From contig CP136063.1 in the NCBI GenBank assembly GCA_032622095.1, positions 218,815,982 through 218,879,981 of the forward strand: DNA of 64,000 bases. The letters run 5' to 3'. Positions within the stretch are counted from its first letter, which is position 1, and each line of letters starts with the position of its first letter. This stretch comes from Siphonodentalium dalli (taxonomy: Eukaryota; Mollusca; Scaphopoda; Gadilida; Siphonodentaliidae). A model generated the notes under the pieces. It did no database searches. It was not told where the DNA came from and was given only the letters and a program-made list of their open reading frames with translations. The position numbers were made by a program, and so were the translations under genes. This document shows, in pieces, positions 46,926 through 59,231 of the stretch.

Positions 46926-49428
46926 TACTGCAGGAACACTGGTTGTATAACTATGAGAACTGGAGGGTGGAAACGATGATTCCAGACTATGTATGTACAG
47001 TAAAATGCTCTGATGACGACGACATTGTTCTGCCAAACCATCGCAGCAGAGGATCAGGAGGGGTAGCCATCTGTTGTAAACGAGAAATTTCGCAATACAT
47101 TGACAGCTTGCCGGATGGTGGGAACCGATTCTCGGCAATTAGAATCAACGGTAAAAAACCCAATAGTCCTGGTTGCAGCCTAACTACCAGCAAGAGGTAG
47201 TGCAACAGAACAAGATTACAATGATGCTATTGGCAACCTGAGTGAAATCGTTACAAAATATAGAAGCTCACCCACAGTGATAGTTGCTGGAGATGTGAAT
47301 GCATCACTACATAGATGCCCCAAAACACCAGAGACGTCAAGTTTGACAAATTCCGTGAGGATGCGAAGCTAAAACTCCCACCATCATGTCCAAAAACTAC
47401 CACCTTTCACCACCACAATGGAAGAAGCTCGTCGCAGATAGACTACTTCCTAGAATCCAAACCAGTAATTGCCACATACAACACAAAATCCAGAGAACCA
47501 CTTAACCTCTCAACACACGACCCCATAACCGTAACTATCGAAGTTACTATGTGCCGACTCCAAATAATAGAGAACATTGGTCATAACAGAAGGACCAATT
47601 GGAATAAGATTGACTTATCCCGCTATGAGGCAGACATAAACTCTGAACTCTCTCGCATGAACCTACATCCAACTCACACAAATGAATCAGAGAAAATCGT
47701 ACAGGGAAGAACAGCTGCCATCACTAGTGCTATTCAAAACCAATCCAATCAACTTCGTAGGAAGAAAAAGAGAAAATCCCCATGGTCTCCTGACCTGACA
47801 GTTGTAGTAAAGTCACTGAAGAAAGCCCACTGCGAATGGAAGCAAGCCGGTAAACCTACTGATTCATCCAACAGACTAAAAATGGCACTTACAAATCAGA
47901 AGAAGCATCTTAGACAATTACAACGTCAACAGCGTGTTGAACTCCGAACAGGTAATCTCCGAGAAATAATGGAGCTGAATGAGACAGACATCAAAGCCTA
48001 TCACAAACTGGTAAAGAAGCAAAGAGACACCAGAGCGTCCCGAACACCCATCATGGAAATCGATGACAGGACCCTGAAAACAGATCAGGATATAAGCAAC
48101 GGCCTTGCTGACTATTTTGAAAAACTTGCCACTCCCCTGTCGAAGGAGACCTTTGAAGAATGGTTTGAACAACTAGTGGAAGATAACGTCGAGCAATTAG
48201 CATCCAAATTTCAAAAAGATCGGACCAGCCTTGATCCCACCACCTTAGAAGAAATAACAGACTGCATTGCGTCATTCAAAACTGGAAAAGCAGCTGACGA
48301 ATATGGAGTAGCAATGGAGCATCTAAAATTTGGCGGCCAACAACTTGCGATGTGCCTCAGCACCCTCATTAACACTATTTTTCGAGATACCACAGTTCCC
48401 GAGTCGCTGAAAACTGGTCTCGTGTGCCCTATTTACAAGAAGGGAGGCAAGCCACAGAACGACCCCAACTCTTACAGGAAAATAACAATAACGAGCACCA
48501 TCGGGAAAATTGTGGAAAAAATTCACCTCAACAGAAACAAGGACAAAATACAAACACACCAATGTCCTCTTCAAAAAGGTTTCACAGAAAAAGAATCACC
48601 AACTACTGCTGCACTCCTGGTAACAGAACTAATAAATGAAGCCAGAGAAACGAAGAAACCAATCTACATTGCTTTTATGGACGCTAAGAAAGCCTTCGAC
48701 GTAGTATGGTATTCTGGACTCTTTCGGGAGCTTGCAAAGATAGGGGTCACAGGCGATAACTGGCTGCTGTTCCGTAACTGGTACACTGGAACGTCATCAA
48801 CTGTCATATGGGGTTTGGAGGAATCACAACAAGGCGTCCGACAGGGTGGTGTATGGTCTCCTGCTGCCTACAAGGTGTTCGTTAATGGTCTGCTAGCAAC
48901 AATGGAAGAATACCAACTGGGGTCCTCCCTCGGAGGTATATACTGCGGTACACCAACAGTTGCTGACGACGTAACCATCATCACATCAGACCCCCACGAA
49001 ATGCAGACTATGCTAGAGGTCCTAAGTGCCTATGCCAATAGATACAGATACCTTATTAGTGAACACAAATCCTGCATTCTTAGTATTGGCAGCAATCTCA
49101 CACGTGGACCCTTAACAACAAGCCACTACAATCAGTCAGCAGTGCTACACACCTAGGTATAACACGAGATAACACCTCAAGGACCGGGAACCATGAAGTG
49201 GCCAATGAAAGAATCTCATCTGCAAGGAAAACAGCTTACGCCTTACTTGGAGCAGGATTCCATGGACTCAACGGACTCAATCCAAAATATTCTACGCATC
49301 TCTTGAAATGCTACATACTGTCAAGACTGCTTTATGGACTGGATGTCATTAACATTACAAAGAAAGATCTGGATAACTTATCAACTTTTTATCTAAAAAT
49401 GTTGAAACGTATACAGCATCTTCCATAA
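46838..49428 (+). pseudogene. LINE ORF2: endonuclease and reverse transcriptase, broken
   Basis: The endonuclease starts IISYNVEGLSS with ILILQEHWL (catalytic Glu region), continues to GDVNASLH and ends SSSQIDYFL...THDP, split by at least two frameshifts near 47185 and 47320. The reverse transcriptase, in one 613-codon frame, has PIYKKGGKPQNDPNSYRKI, IAFMDAKKAFDVVW (first catalytic Asp), QQGVRQGGVWSPAAYKVFVN and TPTVADDVTII (catalytic Asp pair in A-D-D rather than Y/F-A-D-D). A frame change at 49156 leads to YILSRLLYGLDV of the thumb region. Confidence 0.88.
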
Positions 49429-49671
49429 CGGACAGCTACATGTGCTGTACTACTAACACTTGGACTCCCCCCCCCTCTAAGCTGTAATACATAGGCGGAC
49501 ACTCACGACTATTGGTGGCATGCTGCGGAACATCGGAGCTGTCGAATGGAAAATTGCCTGTAGACAACTTGCCATGAAGAAGGATAACTCTTCCAGTTGG
49601 TTTATTAAGGCATCCAGACTAGCGGATTTATACCATCACCACATGACCTCCTTGTAAACCCTCCTTCAAAA

Positions 49672-50240
49672 GTGCTATGGAAACACCTTGTTGACACCAC
49701 TATTAACAACTACTGGTTTGATAAGATGAAAGAAGAAGCTAACAACAAGTCCTCTCTGAAGTACATAAATCCACAAGATGCCACCAAGGTAAAACTCACC
49801 CAATATGGGATAACTGCGGTTCTGAACCCTTTGCAACCACCATGGCCACGGCGAAGATGAAAATGGCAACAGGCACGTACATCCTCCAAAGACAGAAAGC
49901 AAGATTCAGCAACTCCATCGAAAATCCGACGTGCCAGCTATGTAAGAAAGCTCCAGAAGACATGATTCATTTTCTAATAAATTGCCCAATACTATCAGAT
50001 GGCAGAAAACCATACATGGAGGCGATTGACAAAGCCATCCTAGAAGACTCCCTATCACTTATTAATCATATGCATGAATGCCACCAGATCAGACTGCAAG
50101 CAGTGCTAGACTGTACAAAATTCCAACTCAACACAATAACCACCAAACGTGTGGAAACCATATCCAGGGGTTTATGCTACAAGCTTCACAGACAACGTCT
50201 ACTGATCCTCACAGAAAATAAAGAAGACAATGCACCTTAG
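49672..50240 (+). pseudogene. LINE ORF2 C-terminus with zinc knuckle
   Basis: Two frames (49672-49860 and 49842-50240). The second contains PTCQLCKKAPEDMIHFLINC, a C-x2-C-x7-H-x4-C knuckle like that at the ends of CR1, L2 and related ORF2 proteins. Confidence 0.82.
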
Positions 50241-50439
50241 CTAATCGGGACTGTCTAAACACTATGAAGTATACTGAGGAATTATTTACAGTCAACAATA
50301 TCTACAAACTCATGAAAACCCCACTGTTCAACCGAGACGACCTTACATAGATGTATATATCAAAGTAATAGGACTATTAACGCCTCCTCGAAGGCGGTTC
50401 TCCTGCAAGAGGTACCTACGAAGAAGGTAAAGGTAAAGG

Positions 50440-50748
50440 ATATAATATATCTCACAAGTTAACAAGACAAGACATGAATATCACGGTATTTGCATATTTA
50501 CATGGCGGTAGGTTTTGAAATTTGTAATGTGTAATTGGTATATTGGACAAAGGTTACCTGTCAAGAAGTGTTTTCTAGGTTAATATGGGTTTGTGTTGAA
50601 AGAGTGACCTATTTTAAGATTACTGTTTCGTATGTTAGCAGTTTATGGTGTTGCTGCAACTTGATAACTGGGACCCTGAATGCATCTCTAAGTAAACAGG
50701 GGTGACACCCTGAGACACACTCCACTCTGGAAGCCATGCACACCTCAC
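50440..50748. other. Short intron stretch between LINE and protease exon
   Basis: Nothing recognised. I examined it for the missing catalytic exon; a frame reading YQLHITNFKTYRH before a GT exists, but it has no suitable acceptor. Confidence 0.5.
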
Positions 50749-50914
50749 CTTTCATAAACCGAGACATCAATGACGACAACAATCTCTATCCCGAACCGCT
50801 CCTTCTGTCTCCGCACCACGTGATGTGATTTCAATTCCTGCAACTCTGCTAACAGCGCACTTCTCTGTGTCGATATTAAACCCTTCTCTTCTATGTCGTC
50901 TTCGTCGTATTCGG
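50749..50914 (-). CDS. Protease exon: convertase site and first catalytic strand
   Basis: A 166-nt exon, acceptor TTGTAG, donor GAAAG|GTGAGG. It continues the acidic tail (EYDEDDIEEK), forms a likely helix (SALLAELQELKSHH), then gives VVRRQKERFG, a basic motif suited to furin-like cleavage. Immediately after comes IEIVVVIDVSVYE, which is the first beta strand of the reprolysin catalytic domain. Cleavage at RRQKER would therefore release the mature enzyme. The exon ends two bases into a codon, but the next exon I recognise (36755) starts with a whole codon, so an intervening exon of length 3n+1 is required. The LINE at 44.26-50.44 kb lies just downstream in the intron. Confidence 0.88.
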
Positions 50915-51934
50915 CTACAATACACGGTGGTGAATTAGCGTTACCACGTCTATTATCATACGTATTCAGTAGAGTTAAAGGTCAACTTTCGAATCAACAT
51001 AACATTAATTTTTACACAACATATTCCAAATTATATACTATTCGGAAGAGGAACAAAAAATACATATATTCCACCAGAATACGGAAGAGCTGTGGATTAT
51101 GAGTTTCCACCAAGTGATAGCGATTCGCAAATTCACACCAAGACTTCCCCCAGTTATTTACCCCAGAAAGCATCATCATTCACAACAAAGAGATAGATTT
51201 ATTCCTCTTCAATTGAGAATAATAAACTGGCAGTAAAGATCAGATCGAAATAAATCACAGAACACACGTCGGTACATTGCCAAAAACAACAGTTCATTCG
51301 ACCGGATAAATTGATAATACAATGTTTTCAAATTGTATATAATATGGAATAAGTTATCTGCGATTCGAAAATTCGAAAATGTGGGCCTTTAAAATGGGGT
51401 AAAATGGTAACATTTGAATGGGGAATTCAATGTTAATTTTTGGGAAAAGATTGATCAAACCTTATAAAGCGTAGGTGATCACAGCATACCATTTTTGGAA
51501 AGTTTGAATACTTATCTAGTGACAATGCGAAGCAGAATTTTTATTTCCAACCCATGTTGGATATTATTGGACATTATTAAAAGTAGGTCACCTTGTTTAT
51601 CATTGTTTAAAATATCTCCATAAAATGTCACACACAAAAACGAAAATGAAAAATCTGTTTCGCGTTGTCACTATTTATATGCTCAAACATTGCATGTAAA
51701 AAGACATGAGGCATTATTCTACGGTTTGCAAATATTGAGTAATCCTGTCTTGAACATTAACACTGAATTCCCCATTTAAATGTTTCCACTTTACCTCCAT
51801 CTTAAGCCAAATGCGCTGCGTTGGTCAGTTACGTTGATACGTTACGTTGTTCCGTTGCTCTATGCATGTGACACGAGCCGGTAACCCGTTCACACTGGTA
51901 AAGTGCGTTACAATACGGAGCTTCAGCCCTTTAA

Positions 51935-52370
51935 AATTACTCAATCCGATTCGGTGGTCCCCATATCAACAGATTCCAACAACAGCAACATTTTTTGAAA
52001 TGCCGTTTCAGTTACCAGAATCGAGTAATTGTCCAAAAATAATGCTAACCAGTCAACTATAGTATAAAATTGCCAAAAACCTGCTATTTATCAACATTTT
52101 GTTCCACGAAATGTTGCCTGTTTGTCAAATATTTGAAATAAAAAAAACCACTTGATTTTATAGTTATCGTCTTCATCCGCATAGTCACGTCGGACCGTTA
52201 CTGGGCCACTTAAAATTATCGGTGCTGAAAAATAATAGATTTCAAACATCGATATTGTATCACTCTGAGCTCTGATGGGTGGGTCCCTCGAATAAAATAT
52301 TGTTTACCCCCCAAGCCAAGGAAATAGTAATTTGCGAGTGTTAATTCGGATTATACATCTTTAAAAGCAT
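51935..52370 (+). mobile_element. TTAA MITE, copy 3
   Basis: Flanked by TTAA at 51931-51934 and 52371-52374, with ends AATTACTCAATCCGATTC and AATTCGGATTATACATCT. It lies between protease exons. Confidence 0.78.
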
Positions 52371-52739
52371 TTCTGCAAACACCTCCATTATTTCGTCAAT
52401 AATCCTAGTCTCAAACCTAACCTCACGTGTCACTGTTATTGCGATTTAATATCAATCGCTATCTAATCGTGCAACTGGGCGTTTACTAACCGGTGGTAGT
52501 TGGAATTGAAATGGCAGTCCAGTCCAAATTAAATTTTCTAGTCATATGTGGTATTGGGGTTAAATTTTCCAACCATTTTTCTGGATGTTGCATACAAAAT
52601 TAGAGGTGGATACATTGGTCATCGGGAAGTACAGTGGGTTAATTAGAATGGGACCCACCCCCACATCCGCCATAAGAAACCATAAAGCCATACCCCCCGT
52701 ACTCAACACACATTTGAATCCCTCGTGTTGTCGGAAGAA

Positions 52740-52900
52740 ACTGTTTCAATATCCATGAGATTTCAGATTGGGAACACTTAGTTTTAATATCCATGAGATT
52801 TCAGATTGGGAACACTTAGTTTTAATATCCATGAGATTTCAGAGTGGGAACACTTAGTTTTAATATCTATGAGATTTCAGATTGGGAATACTTAGTCTTA
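52740..52900. repeat. 42-bp tandem repeat
   Basis: Four units of TTTTAATATCCATGAGATTT CAGATTGGGAACACTTAG, immediately downstream (gene sense) of the exon at 53082-52929. Confidence 0.85.
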
Positions 52901-52928
52901 TAGTATCATTGCGACATACGTCACCAAC

Positions 52929-53082
52929 CTTCCACGTAGTCTTGAGTATAGTCGATATCATTTTCTGAATTATCTGATTTTGTCAGAACATAATCCGATT
53001 GGTCGATGTCGTCATCCGAATGAACTGTTTCTATGATTGGTTCCATCTCGTATTTATCGCCATCTTTATAGAGACTCCCAGC
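52929..53082 (-). CDS. Protease exon: prodomain end with acidic tail
   Basis: A 154-nt exon with acceptor ATTTGCAG and donor GAAG|GTTGGT, a weaker donor than its neighbours. It opens with AGSLYKDGDKYEMEPI, typical of the reprolysin propeptide (glycine turn, then a strand ending in EPI). The rest is very acidic (SDDDIDQSDY, SENDIDYTQDYVE). It ends one base into a codon; that G joins CC of the exon at 50914 to make alanine and keep frame, which supports the donor choice. Acidic, poorly ordered stretches are common just before convertase sites, so this is probably the flexible end of the prodomain. Confidence 0.85.
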
Positions 53083-53377
53083 CTGCAAATCAGAGAAAAT
53101 GTTGAAGAATATACCCATTACAATGTAGTGAGTTTGCGAGCAGAAGCCTACTTGTTTCATCGTTCCCGAAGAATTATTTTCACGTTGGAACCCTCCGAAT
53201 GAATAGAAGAGTATTGCCAAGTCCCAAAACATCTTCGTGTGCCAAGCGATTGTAGCGAACCGTTAATGTCCGAAAAAGTTATCGTTTGCGAACAAGAACA
53301 TGGTACTGAAAGACAGCCCAGTTCAACGTGGCGTCGCCAATATTCGTATGATCATTTATATGTTCACAGGATGGCGA

Positions 53378-53379
<2 letters not shown>

Positions 53380-53432
<53 letters not shown>
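53380..53432. repeat. TA dinucleotide microsatellite
   Basis: About 25 TA units. On the minus strand it directly follows the 3' part of the LINE relic at 53821-54290 and could be its tail or its target. Confidence 0.95.
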
Positions 53433-53437
<5 letters not shown>

Positions 53438-53820
53438 ATTTCCTCCAATCATGAAGAGCGATCATATAATTTTTACATACAGTCATAAATGTGATTTGGC
53501 ATGTAGCCCAATGTTAACATTAAAATACACAATGATAATTTAAGTTAAGTAAAATTTTACAGTTTATAAGACATTCATTCATCAATGTTCATACACCCGT
53601 TTCATTCACTCTGTGGTTCGTACCAATACAGTAAAAATATATAGGTAAGGAATACATTAATATTATATTGCGTTAGTATTGGCATTCCATACAGATTACA
53701 TGGCTGATAGATCCCACGTCTATGTGATTGGGGTGGTTGGGATATCAATGCATATCGGTGGTTGTCAATGGGGACGCTTGTTGCATTCTCTGGGGTTAAA
53801 TGACAAATGATAACTCGGTG

Positions 53821-54290
53821 TCATTGAAGTAAGGTTGAGAAGTACTTTTTCCATAATAAGGAAGTCCTTTTAACAAGAAATGCGATGAAATCATGCAGGG
53901 AATCAATGTGACGGCTGACTACTGGTGGCACACATGCCAGAAATACCATTAACTGTTCTCGGCTGGGCATCTCATCGATAACCAAAAAGCACGCGATGCT
54001 GAAGTTATTAAGGATGGAATACCATATATCATTCCTTATTATGACCAAGGTGTTATTAGAACAGTGTATAATGACATGTTCGACGACATTGTTATACGTT
54101 GAGTTGCATAGGTGGCACTTTCCCAGTTCCGGGATCATAGATTGTGCAAGTAGCTTGCCCACAATTATACATTCTTTTTTCAGAAAAGGAGAGGTCCGAC
54201 ATAAATTTCAAAGTGGTGATACTTTTAAGGTTGTATAGCAGTTTGAAAATGAGACGAGTGACACGTCCTGTTCCATTCTGTATATCCAAG
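53821..54290 (-). pseudogene. C-terminal fragment of another non-LTR retrotransposon
   Basis: Two overlapping minus-strand frames. The first (54289-54092) reads KLLYNLKSITTLKFMSDLSF; the second (54162-53821) includes GKCHLCNSTYNNVVEHVIIH then C, the C-x2-C...H-x4-C zinc knuckle of LINE ORF2 ends, and a C-terminal helical region. A frame change separates them. Everything upstream (RT) is missing, so this is a 5'-truncated insertion. Confidence 0.75.
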
Positions 54291-54299
54291 CTTGCTCTT

Positions 54300-55288
54300 G
54301 TTTAATGAATATATGAATAAACGATTCTAATTAAGAACGCTATGTATGCATATACTATTGTCACCTGTTCTAACCTATGAGAACAAATTAAAGCTCAGTA
54401 CATATGTTCTTTGTGTCGTTGTGTATCTTTAGGAACAACAACTTCTCTGAGTAGCTTCATATGTTGGACTGCATTAGCAAGCAAATAGCACTCACATACA
54501 GCAGTTTGGCTTTATCACACCTGATGGGTCCTTCTAGTTTAAATATACTTTATTCCAACATAAAGAACACACATCCATAAGACGTAACATATTGAGACAG
54601 AGTGTAGTTGACATGAAGTCGCTGGAGACGACAGTAAACTATCAGTGTTTTTGTTTATTTCGTTCGGCCCACTCCGGAAGATGACACCCGTTATTCTTCA
54701 GATAGTAACATGTATACAATATCTAACTGACATGCCGTCTCGTGAAGATCTCATTAAACCAACATGCTGCTAATGCAATATCTTAAATATAGTTATTACA
54801 GTTTTGGTTGCATATGAAGTGGCTGATTGACTATGTTCGCTAATGTATTGAAATAGTTTGGTAAGTAGATGTCGATACGGATGGGTTAGGACATATATGG
54901 AGATCAGATAGTGAGCCTTTTTGTGGTCTTGTGAACATATCTTCCACCCCAACCAATACAATAATTTATAAAATAAAAAAGATAACGTTCATGTATAACA
55001 TAGCTGTCGGTCGTCGGCCTTCTTTGTCTTTGTATTTCGAATGGAAATTACATTATAAATTATGTGCTTGTTACACAATTTACTGTACAGATGATTTGAT
55101 CATACTGACACACACATACTATATATAGCTGATATAATTAAGTGTCTAACAGCAAATATGTAATTATTTCCATTTCGAGCTACAAGCACCGACGAAGGCC
55201 ATGGATCGAAATCTATGCTATATAAATGAGCATTATCTTGACAATCCTTTCCTCATTTGTACAATATTAATATCAAATATATACTCAC
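54300..55288. other. Intron sequence, nothing recognised
   Basis: AT-rich, with only short open frames (54961-54770, 54931-55128). No motif or splice-compatible exon seen. Confidence 0.5.
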
Positions 55289-55375
55289 GAGTGATGGATG
55301 ACAGGTGTCCCCGACTTGAATACAGGTAACTGTGAATATTCCTCCGGTCTCAGTGTCCTGGTACTGCCCCTCATC
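55289..55375 (-). CDS. Protease exon: prodomain, cysteine-containing segment
   Basis: An 87-nt exon of exactly 29 codons, phase 0 at both ends, between acceptor TATACAG and donor CTC|GTGAGT. It contains ETGGIFTVTC and VGDTCHPSL, matching the conserved reprolysin prodomain region in which a short beta segment and cysteine precede a glycine-rich turn. It joins in frame to the next exon, which starts AGSLYKDGDKYEMEPI. The upstream intron holds a 3.3-kb minisatellite (about 55.64-58.89 kb). One of its cysteines could serve as the cysteine-switch ligand that keeps the zymogen inactive, but that assignment is inference. Confidence 0.87.
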
Positions 55376-55641
55376 CTGTATATATTATTGTTAAAGACGT
55401 ATTATGTGCTTATTTCAGTATTTCAGTGAATCACACTGATAAGTAAATAGCAATACAATGCAGGCACTGTGCCCAACGACATTGTGTGCCATACAGCTAT
55501 TATCGATAACAATGAACGCCGATCATATGCAATATTTCAGAAAACACATCATCTGAACAACGCTCAATTGTAAATATTTAATTCTTAATTAGGGACGAAT
55601 ATTATTGGTTAAGTAACGGTAAAGAAAATATAGAGAGCAAT

Positions 55642-58600
55642 AACTTGAATGAACTGATGGCCACATCATGGCGTGAAATAATTCATGAGAGACAGGGACG
55701 TTTATAGAGACTGTAGTCACTTGAATGAATTGGTGGCGTTAAATAATTCACGAGAGACAGGGACGTTATATAGAGAGTAATCACTTGAATAAACTGGTGG
55801 CGTGAAATAATTCATGAGAGACAGGGACGTTTATAGAGAGTAGTCACTTGAATGAATTGGTGGCGTGAAATAATTCATGAGGGACAGGGACGTTATATAG
55901 AGAGTAATCACTTGAATGAACATGTGGCGTGAAATAATTCATGAGAGACAGGGACGCAATATAGAGAGTAATCACTTGAATGAACTGGTGGCGTGAAATA
56001 ATTCATGCGAGACAGGGACGCTATATATAGAGTAATCAATTGAATGAACTGCATGGTGGCGTGAAATATTTCATGAGATACAGGGACGTTATACAGAGAG
56101 TTATCACATGAATAAATTGGTGGCGTGGAATAATTGATGAGAAACAGGGACGTTATATAGAGAGTAATAACTTGAATGAACTTGTGGCGTGAAATAATTC
56201 ATGAGAGACAGGGACGTTATATATAGAGTAGTCACTTAAATGAACAGGTGGCGTGAAATAATTCATGAGAGACAGGGACGCTATATATAGAGAAATCAAT
56301 TGAATGAACAGCATGGTGCCGTGAAATATTTCACAAGATACAGGGACGTTACACAGAGAGTTAACACTTGAAAAAATTGGTGGCGTGGAATAATTCATGA
56401 GAAAAAGGGACGTTATACACAGAGTAATCACTTGAATGAACTTGTGGCGTGAAATATTTCATGATAGATGGGGACGTTATATAGAGAGTAATAACTTGAA
56501 TGAATTGCTGGCGTGAAATAATTCATGATAGACAGGGACGTTATATAGAGATTAATCACTTGAATGAACTTGTGGCGTGAAATAATTCATGAGAGACTGT
56601 GACGTTATATAGAGAGTAATTACTTGCATGAATTGCTGGCGTTGAATAATTCAAGATAGACAGGGACGTTATATAGAGAGTAATCACTTGAATAAATTGG
56701 TGGCGTGAAATAATTTATGAGTGACAAGGACGTTATACAGAGAGTTATAACTTGAATGAACTGGTGGCGTGAAACAATTTATGAGAGAAAAACACGTTAC
56801 ATAGAGAGTAAATCACTTGAATGAACTGGTGGCATGGAATAGTTCATGAGAGACTGGGACGTTATACAGAGAGTTATCACTTGAATGAACTGATGGCGTG
56901 AAATAATTCAGGAGAGACAGTGACGTTATATAAACATTAATCACTTCTATGAACTTGTGACATGAAATAATTCACGAGAGACAGGGATGTTATATAGAGA
57001 GTTATCACTTGAATAAACTGGTGGCGTGAAATAATTCATGAGAGGCAGGGACGTTATACAGAGAGTAATCATTTGAATGAACTTGTGACATGTAATAATT
57101 CATGAGAGACAGGGACGTTATATAGAGAGTTATTACTTGAATAAGCTGGTGGCGTGAAATAATTCATGAGAGACAGGGACGTTTATAGAGAGTAGTGACT
57201 TGAATGAATTGGTGGCGTGAAATAATTCATGAGAGACAGGGACGTTATATAGAGAGTAATCACTTGAATGAACTTGTGTCGTGAAATAATTCATGAGAGA
57301 CAGGGACGTTATATAGAGAGTAATCACTTGAATAAACTGGTGGCGTGAAATAATTCATGAGAGACAGGGACGTTTATAGAGAGTAGTCACTTGAATGAAT
57401 TGGTGGCGTGAAATAATTCATGAGAGACAGGGACGTTATAAAGAGAGTAATCACTTGAATGAACTTGTGTCGTGAAATAATTCATGAGATACAGGGACAT
57501 TATATAGAGAGTAATCACATGAATAAACTGGTGGCTTGAAATAATTCATGAGAGACAGGGACGTTATATAGAGAGTAATCACTTGAATAAACTGGTGGCG
57601 TGAAATAATTCATGAGAGACAGGGACGTTTATAGAGAGTAGTCACTTGAATGAATTGGTGGCGTGAAATAATTCATGAGAGACAGGGACGTTATATAGCG
57701 AGTAATCACTTGAATGAACTTGTGTCGTGAAATAATTCATGAGATACAGGGACATTATATAGAGAGTAATCACATGAATAAACTGGTGGCGTGAAATAAT
57801 TTATGAGAGACAATGACGTTATATAGAGAGTTATCACTTGAATGAATTGGTGGCGAGAAATAATTCATGAGAGACAGACACGTTACATAGAGAGTAAATC
57901 ACTTGAATGAACTGGTGGCATGGAATAGTTCATGAGAGACAGGGACGTTATATAGAGAGTAATCACTTGAATGAATTGGTGGCGTGAAATAATTAATGAG
58001 AGACAGGGACGTTATACAGAGAGTTATCACTTGAATGAACTGGTAGCGTGAAATAGTTCATGAGAGACAGGGACGTTATATAAACAGTAATCACTTCTAT
58101 GAACTTGTGACATGAAATAATTCACGAGAGACAGGGATGTTATATGGAGAGTTATCACTTGAATATACTTGTGTCGTGAAATAATTCATGAGAGGCAGGG
58201 ACGTTATACAGAGAGTTATCCCTTGAATGAACTTGTGGCGTGAAATAATTCATGATGAACTACAGGGACGCTATATGTAGAGCAATCACGTGAATGAACT
58301 TGTGGCGTGAAATAATTAATGAGAGACAGGGACGGTATATATAGAGTAATCACTTGAATAAATTTGTGGCGTGAAATAATTCGTGAAATAATTCATGAGA
58401 GACAGGGACGTTATATAGTGAGTTATCACGTGAATGAACTGGTGGCGTGAAATAATTCATGAGAGACAGGGACGGTATATATATATAGAGTTATCACTTG
58501 AATAAATTTGTGGCGTGAAATAATTCATGAGAGACAGGGACGTTATATAGAGAGTAATCACGTGAATGAACTTGTGGCGTGAAATAATTCATGAGAGACA

Positions 58601-58886
58601 GGAACGGTATATATAGAGTAATCACTTGAATAAATTTGTGGCGTGAAATAATTCATGAGAGACAGGGACATTATATAGAGAGTAATCACGTGAATGAACT
58701 TGTGGCGTGAAATAATTCATGAGGGACAGGGACGGTATATAGAGAGTAATCACTTGAATAAATTTGTGGCGTGAAATAATTCATGAGAGACGGGGACGTT
58801 ATATAGAGAGTAAGAGACGGGGACGTTATATAGAGAGTAATCACGTGAATAAACTGGTGGCGAAAATAATTCATGAGACACAGGGA
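55642..58886. repeat. 64-bp minisatellite array, about 50 copies
   Basis: Unit TTGAATGAACTGGTGGCGTG AAATAATTCATGAGAGACAG GGACGTTATATAGAGAGTAATCAC with substitutions. Blocks of several units recur (57150-57440 resembles 57560-57780), which suggests repeated unequal exchange. It lies in the intron between the first two visible protease exons. Minus-strand frames inside it are fortuitous. Confidence 0.95.
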
Positions 58887-59231
58887 TGAAACACGTTGTA
58901 CGAAAGAGTTCATTGCTCTGCGTGTTTTACAAAATAGTCTATGCTCTATCTGGAGTCACTATCCGTATTAATCTGAACATGTTTACAAAGACTGTTATCT
59001 GCATCGAATGATTTATTTCACGTCATGTGCACCAGATAAATAAAATCAGTATTCTGCTTATTACATGTATATTTAGGGGATAACGGTGTGCACTCAGAGA
59101 GATGCCAACGTGCGCAAAAATGTAATAAAAAATAACAAAAATAATAATTTCACTGTATTTTACTTAATTTATTTAATTTAATTTAATGTTAGCAAAAAAA
59201 GACAATTACAATCTTCAATAATTTTATTTAC

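Larger units (their letters stand above)
44263..50440 (+). mobile_element. Non-LTR retrotransposon (CR1/L2-like group), near full length, frameshifted
   Basis: A two-ORF LINE antisense to the protease: ORF1 with PHD finger (44263-45492), Pro-rich segment (46164-46925), apurinic endonuclease (about 46838-47560), reverse transcriptase (47560-49156) and C-terminal zinc knuckle (49842-50240). It ends with GAAGAAGGTAAAGGTAAAGG, a short-repeat tail usual for CR1/L2-like elements. Several frameshifts and a MITE insertion mean it is dead. Clade placement rests on ORF1 type and C-terminal motif only. Confidence 0.88.

Noticed and set aside
56153-58913. Repeated minus-strand frames with NVPVSHELFHAT-like units
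   Set aside because: They follow the 64-bp minisatellite, whose period is not a multiple of three, and break every few units.
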